Assembly (NCBI GenBank): GCA_021413825.1
Contig: JAIOPQ010000055.1
Coordinates: 1-63,554, forward strand
Direction: 5' to 3'
DNA: 63,554 bases
Origin: Spirochaetia bacterium
GTDB taxonomy: Bacteria; Spirochaetota; Leptospiria; Leptospirales; Leptonemataceae
Shown: piece by piece, positions 26,563-34,681 of the stretch
Layout: every line of letters starts with the position of its first letter
How positions within the stretch are numbered: position 1 is the stretch's first letter
Translations under genes and position numbers: made by a program
The notes under the pieces: generated by a model
The model's input: the letters and a program-made list of their open reading frames with translations, nothing else
Told to the model about the DNA's origin: nothing
Database searches by the model: none

Positions 26563-27261
26563 TTATTCGATATCGAAGTTAGTTCGTATAACTTCTTCGT
26601 GCGAATACTGGCTGTCTGCGCGCTTGATGAGTTTTGCAATGAAGGTGTATTTGCCGCGTGCGAATCCTTTCTCGTTAGAAAGGTTTCCGAAGAATCCAAC
26701 TGAACTGCTTCCGAGCTTCAGAGGATCTTTCTTCTTTCCGATCTCGCGGCCATTCAAAAGCCATTGAGTTTGGACCTCAAGCCCCTCCAGTTCACCGGCT
26801 GCGGATTGGCAATAGTTCTCTATGCCAACGCGTTCGATCAATTCAAGTTGAGTTTCCAGGTAATCGATGTGCTCTTCTTCGCTTTCCAGAATATTCTCGA
26901 AGAGTTCGCGTGAGATGTAGTCTTTTACGGATTCAGCGTGCGCGATCGCTGCGCGAAGATCAGGAGCTGCCATGTCGACTTCGAGTGAAAGATCGCACTT
27001 CAGCGCTTCCTTTACGTTCTCGCCAATTTTGATTTTACCCAGATCTTGAAAGTTTGGAAGGCCCTCGAGGAATAGGATTCGTTCAGTGAGCATTTCTGCA
27101 TGCTTCATTTCATCGATGGACTCTTTGAATTCCTTATCACCCAGCTTTTTGAGCCCCCAGTTTTTGTACATCTTGCTGTGAAGAAAGTACTGGTTGATGG
27201 CCGTTAGTTCGTTGTAGAGAATTTTGTTTAAATGACGTATTACTTCGCTATCGCCTTTCAT
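26563..27261 (-). CDS. bfr: Bacterioferritin with C-terminal extension
   Basis: The first about 155 residues are a complete bacterioferritin: ferroxidase-centre residues in [23 protein letters not shown] (the Met is the haem-ligand position) and [13 protein letters not shown]. Canonical Bfr ends near residue 158; this protein continues to 232. The extra 75 residues (from about [13 protein letters not shown]) look beta-rich, with an aromatic WLLNGRE start and a SVGFFGNL segment, and no low-complexity linker. Bfr stores iron as a 24-mer with inter-subunit haem. The gene is next to bfd, which reduces Bfr haem to release iron. A TATAAT -10 lies at 27297-27302. Confidence 0.92.
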   Translation of the reverse strand: MKGDSEVIRHLNKILYNELTAINQYFLHSKMYKNWGLKKLGDKEFKESIDEMKHAEMLTERILFLEGLPNFQDLGKIKIGENVKEALKCDLSLEVDMAAPDLRAAIAHAESVKDYISRELFENILESEEEHIDYLETQLELIERVGIENYCQSAAGELEGLEVQTQWLLNGREIGKKKDPLKLGSSSVGFFGNLSNEKGFARGKYTFIAKLIKRADSQYSHEEVIRTNFDIE

Positions 27262-27358
27262 GAAGAGTTCCGTGCCGAAATTGCGGCAATCGAAGGATTA
27301 TATTAGTACAGGGTAAGGTAAAGTCTAAAACGATTTGTGAGGTTGTAAATTGGATGAG

Positions 27359-27375
27359 TTGAGTTTGAATCTCAA
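27359..27375. promoter_or_regulatory. Palindrome upstream of bfr (TTGAG-N7-CTCAA)
   Basis: A 17-bp inverted repeat just past the bfd stop and about 98 bp before the bfr start. A related palindrome lies upstream of bfd at 27591-27603, and both share TTGAG. A common iron- or redox-responsive regulator is a reasonable guess; the sequence is not a recognised Fur box. Confidence 0.35.
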
Positions 27376-27379
27376 TGCA

Positions 27380-27574
27380 TTAAGCGGTGAGCGCGTCATC
27401 TGAACGCTGGCCTTGTTGTTGCGTTTCTTCGATAATGCGGGCCGCTTCCGGCAGGCACTTTCCACAGCTGCGTCCCAGGCAGAGCTCCTGTTGCAGGTCC
27501 AGGAGTGTGGCCCAGCCGCGAGCCGCGGCCTGGATCTGGCGATCGGTGATGGCTGCACATATGCACACGTACAT
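27380..27574 (-). CDS. bfd: Bacterioferritin-associated ferredoxin (Bfd)
   Basis: The protein has 64 residues, the usual Bfd length. The four [2Fe-2S] Cys are in MYVCICAAITD (CxC) and LGRSCGKCLPEA (CxxC), the BFD/Fer2_BFD pattern. I start at ATG 27574, because the upstream TTG at 27586 adds four residues absent from the family. The protein delivers electrons to the Bfr haem so that stored ferric iron is released. It is transcribed toward bfr, with 118 bp between the genes. Confidence 0.9.
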   Translation of the reverse strand: MYVCICAAITDRQIQAAARGWATLLDLQQELCLGRSCGKCLPEAARIIEETQQQGQRSDDALTA

Positions 27575-27590
27575 GAGCCCAATCAATATT

Positions 27591-27603
27591 GAGACTCAGT
27601 CTC
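27591..27603. promoter_or_regulatory. Palindrome upstream of bfd (GAGACT-C-AGTCTC)
   Basis: A perfect 13-bp palindrome about 17 bp before the bfd start, flanked by partly symmetric ATTGA and TGTCAAT. Placed to act as an operator over or near the promoter. Compare the TTGAG-N7-CTCAA element at 27359. Confidence 0.4.
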
Positions 27604-27614
27604 TGTCAATAAAA

Positions 27615-27788
27615 TTAAGGAGCTAAGGAGTCTGTTTTATGTCTGCAAACTGGATTGCCGGACTCAAAGCCCATCTGGTAGTCCTCGCTCAGCTCCCTGC
27701 AGGGTTTAAAGCTGTCTGCAGCGGGTTTCTCCCCAATGCTTTGATACGAAACCAGAACGGCAATAGCAATTGCAAACGCGTAAATCAT
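27615..27788 (-). CDS. Possible small membrane or secreted protein (57 aa)
   Basis: An ATG at 27788 with AGG about 9 bp upstream opens a 57-codon frame. The product has a hydrophobic N-terminus (MIYAFAIAIAVLVS) followed by a hydrophilic tail with two Cys, consistent with a small exported or membrane-anchored peptide. It is upstream of bfd on the same strand. No family recognised; could be chance. The rest of the gap to 27919 shows only a GACATAATCC motif at 27800. Confidence 0.35.
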   Translation of the reverse strand: MIYAFAIAIAVLVSYQSIGEKPAADSFKPCRELSEDYQMGFESGNPVCRHKTDSLAP

Positions 27789-27919
27789 ATCGTTAACCTG
27801 ACATAATCCAGGGCACTGTGCAAGCAATCAGGAACCAGGGGGGAGTCCAGGGGAATTCCCCGGGCTCCAGTCACTTTCGACGCAATAAATCGCACAATGT
27901 GAAGGGCGCGACCCTCAGC

Positions 27920-29686
27920 CTAGTTCAGTCGACTTGTGCGCACCAGTTTCCCAGGTTTAGCACCCGTCAGCTTGTCATTCTCGATTACAGGGACCCCGGA
28001 TACGAGTGTTGCAACATATCCCGAGACCTCTTGCAGAAGCCGTTGGCCGCCAGCCGGCAAATCCTTAACCATCCGCGGTGCCTTGAGTTTGAGATCATTG
28101 TAGTTGATTACGTTGATGTCTGCTTTCTTTCCAACTGCAAGAATCCCGCGATCTGAGTAGCCCATATGTGTTGCAGTATCGTGGGTGAGCATTTGAACTG
28201 CGCGTTCGAGTGCAATGCGTTTGCCGCGTGAGCGATCGCGCGTCCAATAACTCAGGAGATAGGTTGGAAAACTTGCATCGCAAACAGTTCCTACATGGGC
28301 GCCGCCATCGGAAAGGCCTGGAATTGCCAGCGGGTGCTCCATCATTGTAAGCACGTTGTCGTATGAGAATTCCGTGTAGTTGTAGATAGGGAAATAGATG
28401 AGCGCCCTGCCTTCGTTCTTGAGCATTGTGTCATAGATCAAATCTAGCGGAGCTATTCCACGTCCCTTAGCCTGGGCACCAAGGCTATTTTGTACAGGCT
28501 GTTCATAGTCGGGCTGATCGCCAAGTTCAAAAAGTTTGAAAGCAACCTGATCGATTGCAGCGAGGAGTTTGTCTGCTAGTGGTGGAACCGGCGTGCCATC
28601 TCCTGCCAGCTTGTCGTTGGGTTCTGCAAGTATGCGCTTCTTTACTTCCGGGTCCTGCATGGCTTTCACGCGATCGGCTAACGGTAGATGAGTGAGAGCT
28701 TTATAGGATGGTTTCCCCATGAATGGGTGAAATGTACATTGAAGACCCAGGTTCACACCGATTCCGCGCGGTGCTACTTGAAAGCGAAAGTTAATTCCGC
28801 GAGCGCTGGCTGCCTCTGCTTTGCTGATGATTCGTTTCCAGAGATCAGGCCAGAAATCGCGCTGGTTAAGCGACAGCGAACAGGGACGACCGCCAGCAGC
28901 CTGAGCAAACTTTTCAATTACATCAAATTCGCGGTCAAAGTTTTCGTTGGTGCGTTCCATGTCAAAATCTGAAACGGCCTGGACCACACCGTACTTGAGT
29001 TCTGCAAACACGCTTGCAAGTTCTGTTAATTCTTCGTTGCTGGCTTCGGAAGCAGGAGTCCAGTTCCCGGATGCGCTGCGATGCACGTCGCTTCTGCCAG
29101 TTGTAAATCCTGCTGCACCTGCCTGCATTGCTTCGCGCAGCAGAGCTTTCATTTGTTTAATATCTTCTGGAGTTGCTGGCTCTTGCTTAATTGCCCGCTC
29201 ACCCATTACAAAAACACGCAGTGCATCGTGTGGTACCTGCGCTCCAAAATCGATTGTATGCGGCATTGCATCGAGAGCATCCATGTATTCAGGGAAACTT
29301 TCCCACTGCCAGTTGATGCCTTCTGCCAGGGCAGCCCCAGGAATATCTTCCACGCCCTCCATTAGATCAATCAATTTGGAGCGATCCGCTTTTCTGGCCG
29401 GGGCGAATCCAACCCCGCAATTGCCCATAATCGCCGTGGTTGTGCCGTGGTTTACGGACGGAGCCAGATCCTGATCCCAGGAGATTTGACCATCGTAGTG
29501 TGTGTGCACATCGACGTAGCCTGGAGTTACAATTGCGCCCTTCGCATCGATTGTGCGACTTGCATTGTCAGGAACGTTTCCAATTGCCGTTATGCGACCA
29601 TCCTTGATCCCGATATCCCCGGTGAATCGCTCCTTCCCCGTGCCATCTACAATAGTTCCACCAACGATCTTAACGTCCAATTGCAT
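27920..29686 (-). CDS. N-acyl-D-amino acid deacylase-family amidohydrolase
   Basis: The protein has 588 residues. The amidohydrolase-superfamily metal site is visible: the N-terminal VDVHTHYDGQ, a NCGVGFAP loop, later His residues, and the catalytic Asp in GLSDGGAHVGT. The N- and C-terminal beta-sandwich segments (IVGGTIVDGTGKE; GILAVGKKADINVINY) match the D-aminoacylase group. Such enzymes remove N-acyl groups from D-amino acids, or act on related cyclic amides. Cytosolic. It is preceded 115 bp upstream by an MFS carrier that may import its substrate. Confidence 0.88.
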   Translation of the reverse strand: MQLDVKIVGGTIVDGTGKERFTGDIGIKDGRITAIGNVPDNASRTIDAKGAIVTPGYVDVHTHYDGQISWDQDLAPSVNHGTTTAIMGNCGVGFAPARKADRSKLIDLMEGVEDIPGAALAEGINWQWESFPEYMDALDAMPHTIDFGAQVPHDALRVFVMGERAIKQEPATPEDIKQMKALLREAMQAGAAGFTTGRSDVHRSASGNWTPASEASNEELTELASVFAELKYGVVQAVSDFDMERTNENFDREFDVIEKFAQAAGGRPCSLSLNQRDFWPDLWKRIISKAEAASARGINFRFQVAPRGIGVNLGLQCTFHPFMGKPSYKALTHLPLADRVKAMQDPEVKKRILAEPNDKLAGDGTPVPPLADKLLAAIDQVAFKLFELGDQPDYEQPVQNSLGAQAKGRGIAPLDLIYDTMLKNEGRALIYFPIYNYTEFSYDNVLTMMEHPLAIPGLSDGGAHVGTVCDASFPTYLLSYWTRDRSRGKRIALERAVQMLTHDTATHMGYSDRGILAVGKKADINVINYNDLKLKAPRMVKDLPAGGQRLLQEVSGYVATLVSGVPVIENDKLTGAKPGKLVRTSRLN

Positions 29687-29801
29687 AACAGTCCTCCAAC
29701 GGGATTACCCGCAGTTCAATCCTAACACCGTTCGCTCGGCATAAGTCGTCAACAAAAGTTACGCTTCATTACCAGAAAGAAATCCGAGCGAATCTTCTAA
29801 A

Positions 29802-31070
29802 TTAAGCCTCTAGTTCGGTTGCAACCGCATCTGCGTGATCCAGGTCAGCAGAATAATATTTGGAGGCAGCAAGGAACAAAAGCCCGGATAGAATCGAAAA
29901 CGCAGGCAGAATAGCCAGGGCGACTTCAATTCCGTAGGCATCTGAAACAGCTCCAATCGTAACTGGTGCTGTGAAGCTTCCAAGAAGATTCTGAACTACA
30001 ACGCACAGGCTGTAGGAAACGGCGCGGAGTCCTGGGTGAACTACGTCTTGCGTGACTGCTGCGGCTGCGGGAACGTATGAAACTGCAACGAGTCCGCCAA
30101 GTAGGATGGCCGCGTATTGAAAAGGTCCCATGCCGTGCAGTCCAATAAATGCAATTGCAAAAATTACACCGGCGCAAATGGCCGATAAACTTGCGAACAG
30201 TGGCCTCGCGTTCTTACGTTTCTTTAACCAGCGATCAGCTAGAAATCCACCGAGAGGCGCACCGATGATTGCAAGCAGCATGACGGCTCCCCCTTTGGCG
30301 CCTGCCTGCGCCATAGGAAGATTTTCAACTCTATGGAAGAAAGTTGGAAGCCAGGTAAGAAGTGCTGTAGTGACAAACGTGTTTGCAGCAAAGCCAACAT
30401 AGGTTAACAGAAGCGATGGAGTTTTAAAAAACCGTCCTGCGATCTCTCCAAACGAAAGCGGCTTTCCAACCGATCCAGCCTGCCCGCTGACCAGTTCAAC
30501 CGTCTTGTAGTCTTTCACAAAGAAAAACAAAATAGACACGATCAGTCCAGGAATTGCTACCAGGCCGAATGCATGACGCCAGCCATAGTGTTGCGCCACG
30601 TATCCGCCAAGTCCAATGCCGGTGGCGGCCCCAAGCGGTATGGCAGCATTCCAGATTCCCATCATCAATGAGCGACGATGTGGAGGGAAGAGTCCAGAGA
30701 CCATTGCAGTTCCGCCCGGCGAATACCCGGCCTCACCTACACCGATTGCGATTCTTGCAGCAACGAGTTGAGGAAAGTTTTTGGCGAATCCACACGCAGC
30801 CGTTGCAATACTCCAGACAATAGCCATGATCGCAATGCTCTTCTTTCTACTCCAGCGATCGACTAGAATGGATATGGGGACGGTGGTTACAAAAATGGTG
30901 CCGTACACCACTGAGACCAGCAGTCCGCACTGCGCATCCGTTAGCTGCCAATCCTCTTTTAAGAAAGGAAAGAGCGAATTTACGACCATTCGATCGGCGT
31001 AGTCAAAGAAATAGAGCAAAAAGAGTAGCGTGAACGCGAAGGCCGTTCCCGGGCGTTTGGGCTCTGTCAT
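29802..31070 (-). CDS. Major facilitator superfamily transporter
   Basis: The protein has 422 residues with about 12 membrane helices. The loop 2-3 MFS signature is present (LVDRWSRKKS), as is the loop 8-9 equivalent (FLADRWLKKRKN). GVGEAGYSPGG is typical of the Spinster/hexuronate/organic-anion group. It probably imports an organic acid or N-acyl amino acid for the adjacent deacylase; the substrate is inferred only from context. The terminator of the upstream operon lies 73-98 bp before its start. Confidence 0.88.
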   Translation of the reverse strand: MTEPKRPGTAFAFTLLFLLYFFDYADRMVVNSLFPFLKEDWQLTDAQCGLLVSVVYGTIFVTTVPISILVDRWSRKKSIAIMAIVWSIATAACGFAKNFPQLVAARIAIGVGEAGYSPGGTAMVSGLFPPHRRSLMMGIWNAAIPLGAATGIGLGGYVAQHYGWRHAFGLVAIPGLIVSILFFFVKDYKTVELVSGQAGSVGKPLSFGEIAGRFFKTPSLLLTYVGFAANTFVTTALLTWLPTFFHRVENLPMAQAGAKGGAVMLLAIIGAPLGGFLADRWLKKRKNARPLFASLSAICAGVIFAIAFIGLHGMGPFQYAAILLGGLVAVSYVPAAAAVTQDVVHPGLRAVSYSLCVVVQNLLGSFTAPVTIGAVSDAYGIEVALAILPAFSILSGLLFLAASKYYSADLDHADAVATELEA

Positions 31071-31142
31071 ACTGTCTCCCGAAATTGAAATCAGAACGAG
31101 TTCAGGGACACTGGTCGCGTAACGTATTAAGTTTTGCTATCC

Positions 31143-31168
31143 AAAAAAAAGAGCCGGACGACGGTTCT
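31143..31168 (-). terminator. Rho-independent terminator after the FAH-family gene (minus strand)
   Basis: On the minus strand, AGAACCG pairs with CGGCTCT (one mismatch) around a 5-nt loop, followed by eight T residues (plus-strand A run at 31143-31150). It lies 27 bp past the stop of the FAH-family gene and ends the three-gene operon 34380-31195. Confidence 0.85.
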
Positions 31169-31194
31169 AGCGGGTTCCTGACGCAAAGAGTCAA

Positions 31195-32169
31195 TCAACG
31201 GATCTCAGTTGTAACCGAACCTAGCCATTCACCGCTTACAGAGACCTGATCCCCTGGCTTTAGAAAACGGTCCTGATTTGCTCTTAGTATGAATTTAAGT
31301 TTAGTAAATCGATCCAGGCTCAAAAGCCCCGCAAATCTTGCCTTCCAGCGCGGCGTTTCTAGTGCAATTCCGCCTGGTGTGCCCATAACAATTCTGTCAC
31401 CCCGTTTGAGCTTGTCCGCCGGGTAGTTGGATTGAATGGCCCTGAGCATTGTTATGGGAGTAAAGATCATATCGGCCGTGTTTTCACTCTGGCGCAGTTG
31501 TCCGTTTACGCGCGTTTCGATTCTTACGCAGGGAATCGCGTCTGCTTTCTGATTTGCCGGGATCCAGATTTGAACTGAAACAGGCAGGAATCCTGGAAAA
31601 CTCTTTGACATTCCCCAGTATTCGTAGCGATTTTTTTGGCCTTCTCCAAGCACGGCCAACGCGCGCGATGATACATCGTTCGCGATAAAAAATCCCAGCT
31701 CAGGAACAAAATCCGGCTTCTCAAGATCCCCTGGATTTATATCGCGCAGGAGGACAAAACCAAGCTCTACTTCGTAATCGAGAAGGGGGCCCATATTCGG
31801 AAACCTTTCTGCCAGAATTTTACCAACTCCGGATTCGAATTTTTCCGCTTGGGCAATCAGGTTGGGTGCAGGGAACAGAGTAACTCCGTTTCCTCTGTGC
31901 AAAGTATGTGTTGCCTTTCTAAAAACCGCCGGTTTTGCATCATTGAATTCGTGTGCGGTCTCTTCTATATGCTTTGCGTACGATAGCCCGATGCCGTAGA
32001 TATGCTCCGGTTCCTCCGTGAACGTTGTGAACTGGCCATCGATTTCGCGCAGGCATACAAATTGTGCGGGAACGGGTCTTTTTGAAAGAGGTCGGAAAAG
32101 ATAGAAGAGTAGGGCCAGCGCAGCCACAATTGGAATTACGATGAGGGCCAGTGCTGAAATTGACTTCAT
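31195..32169 (-). CDS. Fumarylacetoacetate hydrolase-family protein with N-terminal membrane anchor
   Basis: The protein has 324 residues. Residues 5-28 form a hydrophobic helix (ALALIVIPIVAALALLFYLF), unusual for this cytosolic family. The catalytic domain follows: a metal-binding DYEVELGFVL (ExE), IANDVSSRAL and VMGTPGGI are standard FAH motifs. Relatives hydrolyse C-C bonds of ring-cleavage products (fumarylacetoacetate, 2-hydroxy-dienoates) or decarboxylate oxaloacetate. The start overlaps the stop of the FAD monooxygenase by 4 bp, which suggests sequential steps of aromatic or cyclic compound breakdown. The anchor could hold it at the membrane. Confidence 0.85.
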   Translation of the reverse strand: MKSISALALIVIPIVAALALLFYLFRPLSKRPVPAQFVCLREIDGQFTTFTEEPEHIYGIGLSYAKHIEETAHEFNDAKPAVFRKATHTLHRGNGVTLFPAPNLIAQAEKFESGVGKILAERFPNMGPLLDYEVELGFVLLRDINPGDLEKPDFVPELGFFIANDVSSRALAVLGEGQKNRYEYWGMSKSFPGFLPVSVQIWIPANQKADAIPCVRIETRVNGQLRQSENTADMIFTPITMLRAIQSNYPADKLKRGDRIVMGTPGGIALETPRWKARFAGLLSLDRFTKLKFILRANQDRFLKPGDQVSVSGEWLGSVTTEIR

Positions 32170-33956
32170 GCTGCAATCTTCCTTTGGTTAATAGTTTGTA
32201 ACGATAACGTTTCGATCAGTCGGCTTAGCAACGAATCAAACATCTCAGTGTCCTCAAATCGCGCAGCTATTTGTCCATCCGGTCGCACCAGAATTCCGCC
32301 GTTTGATTTTATCCCAGCGCATTTCTCCAGGGAAACCGTTTCTCCGGCAAGCAGCACCCTTTCAGGTAGAGTCTGAATTTTGATGAACGAATCAATGCCG
32401 GATTTGCCAATCACTCGTTTCCATTGGCTTGCGTTGGTGCATATAAGGGTAAACTTCGCATAGCTTAGCAAGGCATGGCTGTGGGTTTGATGGCCGTGCA
32501 AGTCCAGGAAGAAATGCGGCAATCTGGCGCCCGGTGCAAAGCCTGGTCTATACTCTGTCCCGGTACTCACTTGATTGAATGCCTGGTCTGGAATCAAAGC
32601 TCCGGAGGAATACCGAAATCCAAGGTCAAGACCGATTCTATCAAAATGTCCAATCTCTCGGGCAATTGCCTTTTTCACGGCCGCGTTTCGAGTCGGATCT
32701 TTCTTGAATTTGGTTAAGCGAGAGTCTGCAAATTTCAGCAGGCTTTCCAAAATCGAAGCTCCGATTTGTTTTCCCATCCAGCGGAATAAGACAGAGTTAA
32801 GCAGTCTTGCGAGCAATGTCGGATAACGGGTATCAAGACCAAGCGTTCGCGGAATTCGCAATAGATTGAGATAGTTTTTGTGGCTTTCCCGGCAATTGAT
32901 TTCCACTACGGGCTTTCTTTCTGTTTGGTATGTGTTGAGCAAGCCAGGTCTTGCCGTGTCCCTGAGTACCATTGCGATTTTCCAACACAGATTGTACGCA
33001 TCCGCTACGCCAGAGTTTAAACCCAGGCCGCCAGTAGGGGGGAATCGATGCGCACTATCGCCAATAAGAAACACGCGGTCGGTTTGAAACGTTTCTGCAA
33101 TCTGTGCTGTCATTCGCCAGGAGCTGATTGATTCGATCCTGGGTTCGAAATCCGGGATATCCAGGGCCAGGCGAAGCCGTTTGCGAAAAACCGACTCAGT
33201 ATAATCTTCGATCTTCTCAAATGGCGAGAGCACCGGAACGTGATAGACCCATCGTTTCTGAGCATGATGAGCAATCAACGTCCCCGCAGCGTCTGGCCGC
33301 ATGATGAAAAATAACTTAGCTCGATTCGGCAGAATACCGGTGAGGTCATTCGTAAAGTACACGTTTGCGAAGTCCTGAATCTTCTGAGGGCCCACCATGT
33401 TGATCCCAAGTGCTGAGCGAATGTCGCCGCCTGCGCCCTCGCAGCCTAAAAGGTATTTGCTTTCAATCGCGATTCTCTGTCCCTTTTGGACAACGACTGA
33501 TTGGACAACTGATTCAGTCTGCGTCAGAGACTCCCAGGAACATCCCAAAAGCAACGTTATGCGCTTATTAGCCTTAACCTGACGCCTGAGAATTCGCTCA
33601 AGTTGCACCTGAGACAGATTTAGATACGGAGAATATGCAAGATGATCTCGATATTTGTTCTGAATTTCTGGTTGGTTCAGGTCGATCCTGCCAATCTCCT
33701 CTTTTACAGTGCGACAGAAAATAATCCGTGAGGCATCTTCGTGTGGCGATGCCTCGCGCTTCAGATCGGCAAGGGATACGCCAAGGGACGTGAGGATTTC
33801 GATAGTTCGACCGCTTATCTCATGAGCTTTGGGATGTTTTCCGGGCGCATTTCGCTTCTCGACAAGAGTCGATTCAATTCCAACTTTTGCAAGAGCAAGT
33901 GCGCTCACCATGCCCGATGGTCCGGCCCCAACGATTAACACTTGAGTCCTACGCAT
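32166..33956 (-). CDS. FAD-dependent aromatic-ring monooxygenase (PHBH/class A type)
   Basis: The protein has 596 residues from ATG 33956, chosen because the GxGxxG motif (VLIVGAGPSGM) then sits at residues 5-15 and GGAAGG precedes it; a longer frame to 34073 adds 39 unrelated residues. The second FAD motif (VFLIGDSAHRFPPTGGLGLN) is clear, with a thioredoxin-like C-terminal domain as in phenol and pentachlorophenol hydroxylases. It should hydroxylate a phenolic or related substrate with NAD(P)H and O2. The start overlaps the upstream small membrane gene by 8 bp. Confidence 0.88.
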   Translation of the reverse strand: MRRTQVLIVGAGPSGMVSALALAKVGIESTLVEKRNAPGKHPKAHEISGRTIEILTSLGVSLADLKREASPHEDASRIIFCRTVKEEIGRIDLNQPEIQNKYRDHLAYSPYLNLSQVQLERILRRQVKANKRITLLLGCSWESLTQTESVVQSVVVQKGQRIAIESKYLLGCEGAGGDIRSALGINMVGPQKIQDFANVYFTNDLTGILPNRAKLFFIMRPDAAGTLIAHHAQKRWVYHVPVLSPFEKIEDYTESVFRKRLRLALDIPDFEPRIESISSWRMTAQIAETFQTDRVFLIGDSAHRFPPTGGLGLNSGVADAYNLCWKIAMVLRDTARPGLLNTYQTERKPVVEINCRESHKNYLNLLRIPRTLGLDTRYPTLLARLLNSVLFRWMGKQIGASILESLLKFADSRLTKFKKDPTRNAAVKKAIAREIGHFDRIGLDLGFRYSSGALIPDQAFNQVSTGTEYRPGFAPGARLPHFFLDLHGHQTHSHALLSYAKFTLICTNASQWKRVIGKSGIDSFIKIQTLPERVLLAGETVSLEKCAGIKSNGGILVRPDGQIAARFEDTEMFDSLLSRLIETLSLQTINQRKIAA

Positions 33957-34380
33957 GTCCGGCCTTCCGGAGTTTTGTAAATAGTGACAGAGCAATGATC
34001 CATACAATGGTAAACAAACTGAACGCCAGGATGTTTTCGTTGATTCCAAGAATCTGTGTATGATATACTCCATCTATTACGGCACCGCCGTAAAATGGGG
34101 CCAGCACTACTGCAGACCAGAATGCAAGCAGGTTGCAAAGCTGCCAGCCTAGAGCGAGTCCAGGATCAGATGGTTTCCGAAACCAGATCAAATAAATCTG
34201 TGCCGTCCCAGAGAAGAATAGATAGGCGATGAACCACATCATATGCACTTTTGCATGGCCAGGCCACGCTGGATTCTGAAGATGCGAAACATCGGAATCG
34301 CGAATCGCCGGTCCGAAAAATTCCATTGCTCCGATTGTTAGGACTATTTTTAGAATTCTAATTGTTGACTGAGTGTTCAT
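33949..34380 (-). CDS. Small integral membrane protein, first gene of the monooxygenase operon
   Basis: The protein has 143 residues with four predicted membrane helices and no charged catalytic cluster. GGGGG lies 4-8 bp before the ATG. No family recognised. It is translationally coupled to the monooxygenase, so it may be a membrane partner, channel or electron-chain accessory. Its role is unknown. Confidence 0.65.
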   Translation of the reverse strand: MNTQSTIRILKIVLTIGAMEFFGPAIRDSDVSHLQNPAWPGHAKVHMMWFIAYLFFSGTAQIYLIWFRKPSDPGLALGWQLCNLLAFWSAVVLAPFYGGAVIDGVYHTQILGINENILAFSLFTIVWIIALSLFTKLRKAGHA

Positions 34381-34681
34381 TTTCCCCCGGCTTCCTTGAA
34401 GCTGGGCTCATTTTATGGCATTCTCAAGAGTCCGTCGACCTGGCTTGGAAGGAGTGACTAAGATTTGGCCAGGAATTTCCCTAATTTGAAAAAAACTGAA
34501 TGCGCCGATAGCATAAATAATGCGGAAATTGTACGTGGTTGCGCAGTAGACGCGACTAAATGGGGCGATATTTTAACGAGCACGGCAAAAACCGCACGCG
34601 CAGTTCAATCCAAAAGGCTTCGGGCAAGCGATGAAGCGGGCGGCGCAATCCCTGAGACGCCTGAATCAGATCGCAACTACG
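34381..34681. other. Non-coding gap
   Basis: 301 bp between the monooxygenase operon start and the AraC gene end. It should hold the operon promoter, but I see no convincing consensus. A TTG-initiated plus-strand frame from 34465 was rejected (it overlaps the AraC 3' end and has an unlike-protein composition). Confidence 0.4.

Noticed and set aside
28947..29474. 175-codon plus-strand frame opposite the deacylase gene
   Set aside because: Antisense shadow of a gene with clear amidohydrolase motifs; Ser/Ala-rich low-information protein.
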